Assembly (NCBI GenBank): GCA_052034085.1
Contig: JBPOJA010000026.1
Location: 4,053 to 68,052, forward strand
Source of the DNA: UBA1426 sp052034085
GTDB taxonomy: Bacteria; Bacillota; Clostridia; Peptostreptococcales; Anaerovoracaceae
Length of the DNA: 64,000 nt
Reading direction: 5' to 3'
Part shown: piece by piece, positions 7,362-16,080 of the stretch
Position numbering within the stretch: position 1 is the stretch's first letter
Layout of the letters: each line of letters opens with the position of its first letter
The notes under the pieces: model-generated
Told to the model about the DNA's origin: nothing
Database searches by the model: none
The model's input: the letters and a program-made list of their open reading frames with translations, nothing else
Program-made: the position numbers and the translations under genes

Positions 7362-8417
7362 TTATTTGCTTTCCACCCACTTGAGTATAATATCATAGCC
7401 CGGCCCGGCTGCCGGATATTCTTTTCTGCACCTTTCAATGACAGCATCTGCCGCATCATAGAAAGGCTGTAAATTTTCTTCAGGAATCTCTGATATTTGA
7501 GTTCCATAATCTAACCCGGCTTCAATAGCACTTTTATCAAACGAAATGGATGCCTCGTAAATGTCCATAAATATGTCCTGCATAGTTTTATTCACAATAT
7601 CTTGAACTTCTTTTGGCAAAGCATTCCATGATTTCATGCTGATGCTCAGGTTAACCGGGGCGCTGCCACCAACTGCCGGTGTCACTAAATATTTAGTAAC
7701 TTCCATCAGCTTTGAAGTCTCAAGTTCACATACGGTATAAATATTACCATCAATAGTTCCTAATCTCATTCCCATGTAGATATCTCCGCCTGACATTACA
7801 ACAGGAGATCCGCCCAGCTCTTCAATGAACATTCCATAGGTCGTGGATGCTCTGATTTTCTTGCCTACAAAATCGCTTGCTTTGGTTACAGGGAAGTTGG
7901 TCATTATCATATATGCTCCGTTTGGCACATACATCCCAAAATAGATATCTGATTTTGCATACTCATCCCGAATGAAATCCAGGAGTCCTGCATTGTAATA
8001 GGTGTCATATACATCCTGTCCATCCTGCCATAAGAATGGTACTCCTTGTTCCGCATATGCTGCCGGGATTAAGCCTGCAGTATGGTTCGGTGCAGTCAGC
8101 GCAGCATCCAGCAGGCCTTTTGAAAGCATTGTGGGCGCTTCATCCGGTTCACAAATTGCTCCGGGCTGAAACAATTCAAACTTGATCAATCCATCGGTAG
8201 CCTCAGTTATAGCTTTTGTTATCATCGGCATTTGAACATCCCAACATTGGTCTCCCGGTGGGTATGAGCTTTGAATTCTCCATGTTACTCCTTCAAATTC
8301 GGCAACATCTCCGCCACCACCACCGTTATCACCGCCGCCGCCGGTGCCACCGCCGCCACATGCTGTTAAAGCAACAATCAGCATTGCAATCAGCAAAAAC
8401 GATAATAATTTCTTCAT
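7362..8417 (-). CDS. dctP: TRAP transporter substrate-binding lipoprotein (DctP)
   Basis: 351 residues. Residues 1-20 are a lipoprotein signal peptide with lipobox LTAC and Cys20, followed by a Gly-rich linker. The mature part has the DctP fold: KKIRASTTYGMFIEELGG contains the arginine that pairs with the substrate carboxylate, and GDIYMGMRLGTIDGN is the usual dimer/binding segment. It captures the substrate outside the membrane for DctQM. A ribosome site AGGAGGAG precedes the ATG. The preceding intergenic stretch (8418-8488) holds a short AGCTT...AAGCT inverted repeat, perhaps a partial attenuator. Confidence 0.93.
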   Translation of the reverse strand: MKKLLSFLLIAMLIVALTACGGGGTGGGGDNGGGGGDVAEFEGVTWRIQSSYPPGDQCWDVQMPMITKAITEATDGLIKFELFQPGAICEPDEAPTMLSKGLLDAALTAPNHTAGLIPAAYAEQGVPFLWQDGQDVYDTYYNAGLLDFIRDEYAKSDIYFGMYVPNGAYMIMTNFPVTKASDFVGKKIRASTTYGMFIEELGGSPVVMSGGDIYMGMRLGTIDGNIYTVCELETSKLMEVTKYLVTPAVGGSAPVNLSISMKSWNALPKEVQDIVNKTMQDIFMDIYEASISFDKSAIEAGLDYGTQISEIPEENLQPFYDAADAVIERCRKEYPAAGPGYDIILKWVESK

Positions 8418-8488
8418 TTGTTCTCCTCCTTTTTATTTAGAGTACAATTATCAGCTTCTTTTTTAAAAGCTGTTGCGAATAAATCCAA

Positions 8489-9649
8489 TTACTCAAATGC
8501 TTCTTCCAGTATTTCCAGTACGTCATCAGATGTAATCTTCACAGGATTCAATGCGAGCAATCTGTAGGCCATTGTTCCCTCCACCAAATCGGGGAACATT
8601 TCCCTGGTTATCCCTACTTCTTTTAGTTTCATGGGTATGCCGGCATCTTCCGCCAGCTTAAAAACAATTTCTGATGATTTTGCGGCAATTTCCTCTTCAG
8701 CCAATCCGCTTTCGTCCACTCCCAGGGCTATGGCAATATCCTTAAATTTCCTGATATTGCCCTTTATATTTTTCTTCATAGCATACGGTAAAATCAGGCT
8801 GTTGGCAACCCCATGGGGAACGTCTGCCACTGCTCCCATTGTTTGTGCTATGCCATGAACGACACCCAGGCCACCATTCATAAAGGCTACTCCGGCAATA
8901 GAGCTTGCCAGAGCCATCTTTCCCCTTGCCTCGAGATCTGCCCTGTCATTTATGGCTTTGATCAAATTTTCACCTATTAATTTGATGGCATATAGCCCCA
9001 TCATGTCACTCAGAGGTCCCGCATTCAACGAAACATATGATTCTATTGCATGGGTTAATGCGTCCATACCGGTGGTTCCCGTGACGAACTTCGGCATATC
9101 TACATGCAATTTGGGATCAATTACAGCTAGTGCCGGGAACAGATAATCATGGGTGACGGAGACTTTTACACCCCTGGCTTCGTCATTCACAACCGATACC
9201 GGTGTCATTTCACTGCCACTGCCGGCTGTGGTCGGCACGCATATTAAAGGCATTGTAGGATTGGTCACTGTCTTGCTACCCCCGAAAAGATAGTCGGCAA
9301 TCGACCCATCATGAGTCTGCATCAGACACATTGCCTTAGCCGCATCTATTCTGCTGCCGCCTCCGACTGCCAGAACTGCGTCGGCATTGCTGGCCTTAAG
9401 GACTGCTGAAGCTTCATCAATCTGGTTAACAGAAGGCTCTGCCGCCAAATTGCTGTAAACCTCATAATCCATGCCGGCATTTTCAAGGGATTTTTTTATC
9501 TGCAAAACACCTTCGGTTTTACCTACTGTCGGGCCTGTTACAATAAAAATCTTTTTGTATCCCATACTCTTCAATGTGTCCCCGATTTTCTCCGCAGCAC
9601 CGGTTCCGTACATTATCCTTGTAGGCATTTTAAACATAAAATCTTTCAT
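8489..9649 (-). CDS. iron-containing alcohol dehydrogenase
   Basis: 386 residues. NAD-binding GGGSRIDAAK lies at 96-105 and the metal-binding residues are in DALTHAIE, VVHGIAQ and VPHGVAN. Type III alcohol dehydrogenases in amino-acid fermenters often reduce a semialdehyde to a hydroxy acid (for example 4-hydroxybutyrate or 3-hydroxypropionate dehydrogenase); this fits its place directly after the aminotransferase, whose product would be a semialdehyde. The hydroxyacid-oxoacid transhydrogenase subgroup is an alternative. Substrate is not readable from sequence. Confidence 0.9.
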   Translation of the reverse strand: MKDFMFKMPTRIMYGTGAAEKIGDTLKSMGYKKIFIVTGPTVGKTEGVLQIKKSLENAGMDYEVYSNLAAEPSVNQIDEASAVLKASNADAVLAVGGGSRIDAAKAMCLMQTHDGSIADYLFGGSKTVTNPTMPLICVPTTAGSGSEMTPVSVVNDEARGVKVSVTHDYLFPALAVIDPKLHVDMPKFVTGTTGMDALTHAIESYVSLNAGPLSDMMGLYAIKLIGENLIKAINDRADLEARGKMALASSIAGVAFMNGGLGVVHGIAQTMGAVADVPHGVANSLILPYAMKKNIKGNIRKFKDIAIALGVDESGLAEEEIAAKSSEIVFKLAEDAGIPMKLKEVGITREMFPDLVEGTMAYRLLALNPVKITSDDVLEILEEAFE

Positions 9650-9679
9650 AATCTTTCTCCCATTCGGCTGAAATATGCA

Positions 9680-10954
9680 TTATAGAGATGCGAGAGCTTC
9701 TTCGAATATGGCAAGTCCTTTGTCCAGATCTTCTCTCGAAATATTCAGGGGTGTTGCAAATCTGAATCCGTTTCCGTATACTCCGCATCCCAGAATCAGC
9801 ATATTCTTTTTGAGGCAAAATTCTTTAACTTTGTTGAAAGCATCTGCATTCGGAGAGTTGTCTTCCGGATTGACAAACTCAGCGGCAACCATCAGACCCA
9901 GGCCCCTTACGTCGCCAATTACGGGATATTTCTCCTTAAGCTCAAATAATCTTCCTTTCAGGTATGAGCCCTGAGTATTGACGTTGTCCAGTATGTTTTC
10001 CTTTTCAAAGAGCTCCAGAATTTTCAGTGCGACTGCTGTGCATACCGGGTGACCTCCGAAAGTTGTTCCATGCATACCCGGTTCCCATTTGTCCATAATT
10101 TCTTTTCTGCTTGCAATGCATGACATGGGAAGTCCTCCGGCAATGGCTTTGCCCATGGTCATTATATCAGGAACTATGCCGAAATGCTCACTGGCAAACA
10201 TTTTGCCTGTTCTTCCGAAGCCTGACTGGATTTCGTCAAAAATGAGGAGTATGCCGTGTTTCTTCAGCAATTCACTCAGCTTTTCAACATACTTCTTCGG
10301 CGGGACGACATATCCGCCTTCACCCATGAGCGGTTCCATTATGACTGCCGCCACATTTTCGGGTGCTATCAGGTAATCAAATGTCCATTGCAGTTCCCTT
10401 AAGCATTCCAGGCTGCAGGTTTCGCAGGTTGTGTTGTAGGGACATCTGAAGCAGTTGGGATAGGGAACAAAATATACTGACGGAAGAAGCGGCTCAATGT
10501 TTTTCCTGTACTTTGAGTTTGAGCCTGTAATGGATGCTGCTCCCAGTGACCGTCCGTGAAACGATCCCCGCATGGAGATTATTCCCGGTCTTCCTGTGAA
10601 GTTGCGGGCCAGTTTTAAAGCTCCGTCGTTGGCCTCTGCGCCGCCGTTGCTGAAGAAAAACACATCCAGGTCACCGGGTGTGACTTCTGCCAGTTTTTCC
10701 GCATATTTTAATGTGCTGGGATAGTTGACCAAATTAAATGATGCAGTGATAAGTTTTCCTGCCTGCTCCTGCAGGGCTTTGACTATTTCCGGATGACAAT
10801 GGCCGAAAGCATTTACTGCAATGCCCTGAACGAAATCCAGATATCTGACTCCGTTCACATCTTCCACATAGCATCCTTCGCCTTTTTCAATAATTAAATC
10901 TGTCGCTTTTGCTAAAGCCGGGCTAAGATACTGTTTGTACTCTTCAAATTTCAT
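9680..10954 (-). CDS. class III aminotransferase (GABA/omega-amino-acid type)
   Basis: 424 residues. PLP lysine is K269 in MTMGKAIAGG, with DEIQSGFGRTG at 240-250 binding the ring, and FSNGGAEAND near 101-110. Class III enzymes transfer terminal amino groups (GABA, beta-alanine, 5-aminovalerate, ornithine, putrescine). An unusual cysteine cluster (Cys168, 171, 177, 180, 184) follows YFVPYPN, as in a clade of anaerobe and archaeal enzymes; it could bind metal. It lies between the CoA-transferase and the alcohol dehydrogenase, so the likely step is amino acid to semialdehyde. Confidence 0.88.
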   Translation of the reverse strand: MKFEEYKQYLSPALAKATDLIIEKGEGCYVEDVNGVRYLDFVQGIAVNAFGHCHPEIVKALQEQAGKLITASFNLVNYPSTLKYAEKLAEVTPGDLDVFFFSNGGAEANDGALKLARNFTGRPGIISMRGSFHGRSLGAASITGSNSKYRKNIEPLLPSVYFVPYPNCFRCPYNTTCETCSLECLRELQWTFDYLIAPENVAAVIMEPLMGEGGYVVPPKKYVEKLSELLKKHGILLIFDEIQSGFGRTGKMFASEHFGIVPDIMTMGKAIAGGLPMSCIASRKEIMDKWEPGMHGTTFGGHPVCTAVALKILELFEKENILDNVNTQGSYLKGRLFELKEKYPVIGDVRGLGLMVAAEFVNPEDNSPNADAFNKVKEFCLKKNMLILGCGVYGNGFRFATPLNISREDLDKGLAIFEEALASL

Positions 10955-11000
10955 GTTACCCCTCCTGTATTAAAAATTTAAAATAACTGATGCCTTTGCG

Positions 11001-12377
11001 TTAATAAGAAATCTTGCTTGTATTGCACCATATACCCATGCGCTCTGCCTCTTTTATCAGGTCTTCCCTGAAATCGGGATGTGCTATGTTGATTAAGAGT
11101 TCGGTTCTTTCCCATGTTGATTTTCCTTTGAAATTGGCCGTGCCGTATTCGGTTACCAGATTATGTATGGCTGCTCTTGGCACCGTCACGATTGACCCTT
11201 CCGGCAGTCTGGGAACAATCAGGGACTCTTTGCTTCCGTCTTTTTTCGCCCTTGTGGAAGGCAGGCACAGGAAGCTTTGTCCGCCTTTTGACTTGAAAGC
11301 GCCCATAACGAAGTCCAATTGTCCTCCGTTGCCGCCAATATGCTGCCATACGGCGGATTCTGAATTGACTTGACAGAAAAGATCGATTTGCAGGCAGCTG
11401 TTGATTGAAACCACTTTGTCATTTTCTGCTATCACACCCAAATCATTGACCCATTCCACCGGGGCACAATGACAGATCGGATTTCCGTCGATGAAATCAT
11501 AAAGCTCCTGGGAACCCTGTGAAAAGGTGTACACCATCTGACCTTTCATTGTATTTTTATTGCCTGTAATTTTGCCTTCCTTGTAGAGATGCAAATATGC
11601 ATCAACGAACATTTCCGAATGCACACTTAAATCACCTATATCCGAATGCGCAATCATGCTGCCCACATAATTTGGTATTCCGCCTATTCCAAGCTGTAAT
11701 GTGCTCCCGCTTTCTATCCTGTTGACAATTTGTCCCGCTATTGCCTTGTCAACCTCATTTGCATCTTTGGCCGTAATAATAGGCATATCTACATTGCTGC
11801 CTTCTACGACATAATCCACCTGGCCAATGTTAATTGTGGTTTTTAATCCCATGGCCTGTGGTTGCTTTTCATTGACTTCCACTATTACTGTTTTTGCCTT
11901 TTCCAGAATCCCCCAGTATTCAGCCACCTGAGGTCCCAGGTTGAAGTTTCCCCATTTGTCCATGGGTCCAACCTGCAACATGGCAACATCTATGTCGCCT
12001 ACATTCTCGGCCCAGAGCTTGGTGTTTTCCCTGAACTGCACCGGTATGTACCAGCAGCATCCATTTTTATTCATCTGCCTGTCCAAACCGCTGAAATGAG
12101 TGCTTAAATATTTGAAATGCTGCGACCCCGGGTCGGCTTCAAGAATTGCGGGGGGATCGGGATATGCCCAGATAGTCGTGCAGACTTTTACATCCCGCAA
12201 CTCTTCTGTCCTTTTGGCCAGGGCTTTGTCCAAATCAACAACCAGACCGTTAAACAGGCCATAGTGAATACGATCACCCGATTTGATGACTTTTACCGCT
12301 TCATCTGCGGAAACACATTTTTTTCTGTATTCCGCCTCAATCCCGGAAAATTTACTGATATTGCTTACTCTGTTCAT
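11001..12377 (-). CDS. acetyl-CoA hydrolase/transferase family CoA-transferase (4-hydroxybutyrate CoA-transferase type)
   Basis: 458 residues, usual length. The catalytic glutamate that forms the CoA thioester is E255 in SVHSEMF, and LQLGIGGIPN (228-237) is the CoA-site loop. Relatives are the 4-hydroxybutyrate and butyrate:acetate CoA-transferases of clostridia. It would activate the carboxylic or hydroxy acid at the expense of acetyl-CoA. It is 20 bp downstream of the thiolase gene, so translation is probably tightly linked. Confidence 0.88.
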   Translation of the reverse strand: MNRVSNISKFSGIEAEYRKKCVSADEAVKVIKSGDRIHYGLFNGLVVDLDKALAKRTEELRDVKVCTTIWAYPDPPAILEADPGSQHFKYLSTHFSGLDRQMNKNGCCWYIPVQFRENTKLWAENVGDIDVAMLQVGPMDKWGNFNLGPQVAEYWGILEKAKTVIVEVNEKQPQAMGLKTTINIGQVDYVVEGSNVDMPIITAKDANEVDKAIAGQIVNRIESGSTLQLGIGGIPNYVGSMIAHSDIGDLSVHSEMFVDAYLHLYKEGKITGNKNTMKGQMVYTFSQGSQELYDFIDGNPICHCAPVEWVNDLGVIAENDKVVSINSCLQIDLFCQVNSESAVWQHIGGNGGQLDFVMGAFKSKGGQSFLCLPSTRAKKDGSKESLIVPRLPEGSIVTVPRAAIHNLVTEYGTANFKGKSTWERTELLINIAHPDFREDLIKEAERMGIWCNTSKISY

Positions 12378-12397
12378 TTTGCTTCCTCCTAATTGGA

Positions 12398-13582
12398 CTA
12401 ATCATACAAAGCTTCCAGTATGACTGCAGTTCCCATTCCGCCGCCTGCGCACAGGGTTGCAAGTCCATACTTGTTGCCGCGCCTTCTCATTTCATAAAGC
12501 AGAGCTATCATTATCCTTGTGCCGGTTGCTCCGACCGGATGCCCCAAAGAAATTCCGCCGCCATTTACGTTGGTAATCTCCCTGTTTAGCCCAAGAGCTT
12601 TTTCACAGCCTATATACTGGGCGGCAAATGCTTCATTGACCTCTACCAGTTCCAGGTCTTCCAGTTTCAGTCCGGCTTTTCCCAAAGCCTTTTCAGTTGC
12701 ACTGACGGGACCAAGCCCCATTATTTCCGGTTCGATGCCCGTGGTAGCAACAGATACGATTCTTGCCAATATGGGAACGCCAAGTTCCCTTGCCTTGTCC
12801 TCTGCCAGTAAAATCACACCGGAAGCGGCATCATTCATTCCGGATGCATTTCCTGCGGTAACGGTTCCGTCATCCTTGAATGCCGGCTTCAGTTTCGCCA
12901 GGCTTTCTAACGTAACATCCCGTTTTGGATATTCATCCGTGTCATAAACCACATCACCTTTACGGCCTTTTACGGTAACCGGGACAATTTCTTCTTTAAA
13001 TTTGCCCGCATCCTGGGCTGCCACAGCTCTCTGCTGTGAGAGAAGCGCATACTCGTCCTGTTCCTCTCTGGAAATGCTGAATTTTTCCGCGATGTTTTCT
13101 GCGGTTATTCCCATACCCGGCCCGATACCGAGATTAGTCAGAGAATCCCACATGGAGTCCCTCAGTTCCATGTGACCGAACTTCTGTCCGTATCTGGCCT
13201 TAAATGCCATGTGCGGGGCTGTACTCATGCTGTCAGCCCCTCCCGCCATAATGCAGTCGGCCTCTCCTGCCCTTATCTGATAAAATCCCAGCTGTACGGA
13301 AGACATGGAAGATGTGCAGTTTCTGTGAATGGTGATGCCGGGAACGCTGGTCGGCAATCCCGCTTTTACCAGGGCCACTCTTGCCAGGTTGTTTTCCATG
13401 TAAGTCCTTTGATAGTTGCAACCCCAGATAACATCATCTATTATGGCAGGATTTATTCCAGCCCTTTCAACCAGAGATGACATTACCGGTATAGACAAAT
13501 CCAGCGAAGTAATGTTCATAAACTGCCCGCCCATAGTTCCTATAGGTGTTCTGGCTGCCGAAACAATAACTACATTTCTCAC
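12398..13582 (-). CDS. acetyl-CoA C-acetyltransferase (thiolase)
   Basis: 394 residues. Nucleophile Cys89 in HRNCTSSM, the GGGISLGHPVGATGTR histidine motif and the C-terminal LCAGGGMGTA cysteine are all present, so it should be active. It would cleave a 3-ketoacyl-CoA (for example acetoacetyl-CoA) to acetyl-CoA in the catabolic direction, the last carbon step of this gene set. Gene symbols such as thlA or atoB are not assigned because several paralogues usually exist. Confidence 0.93.
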   Translation of the reverse strand: MRNVVIVSAARTPIGTMGGQFMNITSLDLSIPVMSSLVERAGINPAIIDDVIWGCNYQRTYMENNLARVALVKAGLPTSVPGITIHRNCTSSMSSVQLGFYQIRAGEADCIMAGGADSMSTAPHMAFKARYGQKFGHMELRDSMWDSLTNLGIGPGMGITAENIAEKFSISREEQDEYALLSQQRAVAAQDAGKFKEEIVPVTVKGRKGDVVYDTDEYPKRDVTLESLAKLKPAFKDDGTVTAGNASGMNDAASGVILLAEDKARELGVPILARIVSVATTGIEPEIMGLGPVSATEKALGKAGLKLEDLELVEVNEAFAAQYIGCEKALGLNREITNVNGGGISLGHPVGATGTRIMIALLYEMRRRGNKYGLATLCAGGGMGTAVILEALYD

Positions 13583-13615
13583 TTTTCTTCCCTCCTGATT
13601 TGATTCACCTTTATT

Positions 13616-14383
13616 TTATTCACCTTTATAAACCGGTTTTCTCTTTTCCACAAAAGCGCTCATGCCTTCTTTTTGATCTTTGGTGTTGAAAAGTCCGGCC
13701 CAGTTGCTGCCTTCTATTTCCACGGCTTTTTTAACATCCGCTTCCAGCAGGCCTTCCCTTATTGTCTTTTTTGCAATCTTCTGTGCAATGGTGGCTCCTA
13801 TGGCCAGCTTTTCCGCCCAATTCATGGCATCCTCAAAGCAGGCTCCTTTTGCGCTGACTTTGTTTACAAGACCTGCTTTTTGCGCATCCTCTGCGCTGAT
13901 TATGGTGCCGAGCAGAACCAGTTCCATTGCCTTGGCTTCTCCTGCAATTCGCGCCGCTCTGGCGGTTCCCCCCGCCCCGGGCATTATGCCCAGTGTTATT
14001 TCGGGAAAGCCCAATTTGGCGTCTTCATCGGCAATCCTCATATCGCAGGCCAAAGCCAGCTCAAATCCTCCGCCCAGTGCATATCCTTCAATTGCTGCTA
14101 TGGTTGGAAATTCGAGATCTTCAATCTTGTTAAAAGTTTCTGAGAAGGCGAAGGCTTTGGCTTCCTCTTCATTAAAATCAAGCATGCTTTTGATATCTGC
14201 GCCCGCTGCAAAGTTTTTTTGACTGTGAATGACCAGGACCTTGACGGTTTCATCATTTTTTATGCGCTCGATTGCCTCATCCAGTTCATCCACAAGCTCC
14301 CTGTTAAGAGCATTGTAAGCCTCCGGCCTTTGTATGCTGAGCACTGCAATGTTATTTTCGTTTCTGATGTTGATATATGACAT
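13616..14383 (-). CDS. enoyl-CoA hydratase (crotonase family)
   Basis: 255 residues. Both catalytic glutamates of true hydratases are present: E108 in ALGGGFELA and E128 in GFPEITLG; GAGGT follows. It would hydrate a 2-enoyl-CoA to the 3-hydroxyacyl-CoA. In beta-alanine fermentation an enzyme of this family instead dehydrates 3-hydroxypropionyl-CoA to acrylyl-CoA, so the direction depends on the pathway. It is 14 bp downstream of the dehydrogenase gene. Confidence 0.92.
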   Translation of the reverse strand: MSYINIRNENNIAVLSIQRPEAYNALNRELVDELDEAIERIKNDETVKVLVIHSQKNFAAGADIKSMLDFNEEEAKAFAFSETFNKIEDLEFPTIAAIEGYALGGGFELALACDMRIADEDAKLGFPEITLGIMPGAGGTARAARIAGEAKAMELVLLGTIISAEDAQKAGLVNKVSAKGACFEDAMNWAEKLAIGATIAQKIAKKTIREGLLEADVKKAVEIEGSNWAGLFNTKDQKEGMSAFVEKRKPVYKGE

Positions 14384-14397
14384 CTGTTTCCCCTCAA

Positions 14398-15261
14398 TTA
14401 ATACTCATAGAAGCCTTTTCCGGTTTTCCTTCCATACTCGCCTCTGGCATACATTTCTGTGAGGCAGGCTGCAGGCCTGTCTTCAGGTTTTTCAGTCATC
14501 CTGAATTTTTCCATATAAACGTTATACTCCAGATCTATCCCTGTCATATCCAGAAGTTCAAGAGGTCCCATAGGATGACCCAGTCCGCCCTTTACTGCCT
14601 TGTCTATGTCTTCCACCGACGCGATTTCCATATCCACAAGATAGCAGGCCTCTCTTGTGAGAGCGCTGAAAATCCTGTTAACAATGAAGCCATAAATTTC
14701 CTTTTCAACCAGAACCGGCGTTTTGCCTATAGCCTTTGTAAATTCATAAACCGTGTTTACGGTTTCTTCAGATGAATGAGGCCCTTTTACAACTTCAACT
14801 ATCTTCATTACCAAAGCCGGATTAAAAAAGTGCATATTACATACATTTTCAGGTCTTCTCACTACGTCACAGAATCTTGAACTTACTATGTAGGAACTGT
14901 TGCTTGCGTAAATAGCATGTTCCGGCGCAAATTTGTCGGCTTCTTTCAGAACTTTTCTCTTGATTTCCAAAACATCTGCGACTGTTTCCACTATGATGTC
15001 GGCATTTTTACATGCCTCTTCAAGGCTTGTGGTGAAAGTGAGCCTGCCTTTGATTTCATCTGTTTCCGCTTGAGAAAACTTCTCTTTCGCTACTGCCTTT
15101 TCAAACCACCCGTCTGCATATTTTTGCGCCTTGTCCACTGTTTCCTGCCTTCTTGAATAACAGACGGTTTCAAAACCATTTATGGCTATTTGCATCGCAA
15201 TCTGATTTCCCATCAGACCTGCTCCCAATACTGCTGCTTTCTTAATCTCCATATTTTGCAC
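14398..15261 (-). CDS. 3-hydroxyacyl-CoA dehydrogenase (3-hydroxybutyryl-CoA dehydrogenase type)
   Basis: 287 residues, the short single-function form. NAD-binding GAGLMGNQIA lies at 13-22, catalytic His144 in NMHFFNPAL, and the C-terminal domain ends in GRKTGKGFYEY. It oxidises 3-hydroxyacyl-CoA to 3-ketoacyl-CoA before the thiolase. Together with the hydratase and thiolase it forms a complete short-chain beta-oxidation set. Confidence 0.93.
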   Translation of the reverse strand: MQNMEIKKAAVLGAGLMGNQIAMQIAINGFETVCYSRRQETVDKAQKYADGWFEKAVAKEKFSQAETDEIKGRLTFTTSLEEACKNADIIVETVADVLEIKRKVLKEADKFAPEHAIYASNSSYIVSSRFCDVVRRPENVCNMHFFNPALVMKIVEVVKGPHSSEETVNTVYEFTKAIGKTPVLVEKEIYGFIVNRIFSALTREACYLVDMEIASVEDIDKAVKGGLGHPMGPLELLDMTGIDLEYNVYMEKFRMTEKPEDRPAACLTEMYARGEYGRKTGKGFYEY

Positions 15262-15284
15262 CCTTTCTCCTTTTTTAAATAATG

Positions 15285-16055
15285 CTAATTATCCATCTCT
15301 TTAGCATATATCGCTGCGCCTAACGCACCCATTGTCTGTGGGCTTTCCAACCTTACTATGTCGTAACCTGTTTCCGTTTCCAACGCTTTTATTACACTTT
15401 CGTTTAAAGCCACACCCCCCGACATTACAATCATGGGGGTTAACCCGATGCGATTGATAAGACCTGCAACTCTTTGAGCTATCGATTTATGAGCTCCCAA
15501 AGCTACGTCTTCGATTTTCTTTCCTGCCGCCAGCTGGGAAATCATCTCAGATTCAGCAAAAACGGTACAGGTGCTGCTGATGGTTACTCCATCCTTGCCT
15601 CTTTCCGCCATATCGGACAGCCCGTCAATGGTTGTATCCAAAACCCTGCCCATGACCTCAAGGAATCTGCCTGTGCCGGCTGCACATTTCTCGTTCATGA
15701 CGAAATTTTTAACATTGCCGTTTTCATCTATCGATATGACTTTTGCATCCTGGCCTCCTATGTCGATAATGGTCCTGGCTTCCGGAACAGTTTTGATTAC
15801 TCCTTTTGCGTGGCAGCTTATTTCGGTAATCTGCTTGTCTGCCCCTTCAAAAGTCATACGTCCATAACCTGTGACCACGGTCTTTTTTATATCGTCGCGC
15901 TGAATGCCTGCCATTTTAAGTGCTTCATCTATCACTTTCTGAGGGCCTCTGCTACCTGTTCCTATATTGATTACCGCCTGCCCGGCAATATTTCCATCTT
16001 TGTCCAAAATTACTGCTTTAGAGGACGACGAGCCTATATCCAGTCCCAGATACAT
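15285..16055 (-). CDS. 2-hydroxyacyl-CoA dehydratase activator (BadF/HgdC ATPase)
   Basis: 256 residues. Phosphate loop GLDIGSSSSKAV at the N-terminus, DIGGQDAK near 98-105, and the cysteines Cys124 (NEKCAAGTG) and Cys163 (STCTVFAE) that place one [4Fe-4S] cluster between the two subunits of the dimer. It passes one electron to the dehydratase with ATP hydrolysis, starting the radical reaction. It is extremely oxygen-sensitive in known cases, which supports a strict anaerobe. It lies 25 bp after the B subunit gene. Confidence 0.95.
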   Translation of the reverse strand: MYLGLDIGSSSSKAVILDKDGNIAGQAVINIGTGSRGPQKVIDEALKMAGIQRDDIKKTVVTGYGRMTFEGADKQITEISCHAKGVIKTVPEARTIIDIGGQDAKVISIDENGNVKNFVMNEKCAAGTGRFLEVMGRVLDTTIDGLSDMAERGKDGVTISSTCTVFAESEMISQLAAGKKIEDVALGAHKSIAQRVAGLINRIGLTPMIVMSGGVALNESVIKALETETGYDIVRLESPQTMGALGAAIYAKEMDN

Positions 16056-16080
16056 ATAGTTTCTCCTTTTGTAAATTATT

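Noticed and set aside
13673..14222. Long plus-strand frames opposite the enoyl-CoA hydratase
   Set aside because: The minus-strand frame has clear catalytic motifs; the opposite frames are shadows of its codon bias.
11001..14383. Complete GABA (4-aminobutyrate) fermentation operon
   Set aside because: Most steps match but the diagnostic 4-hydroxybutyryl-CoA dehydratase gene (abfD) is missing, so the pathway was not named as such.
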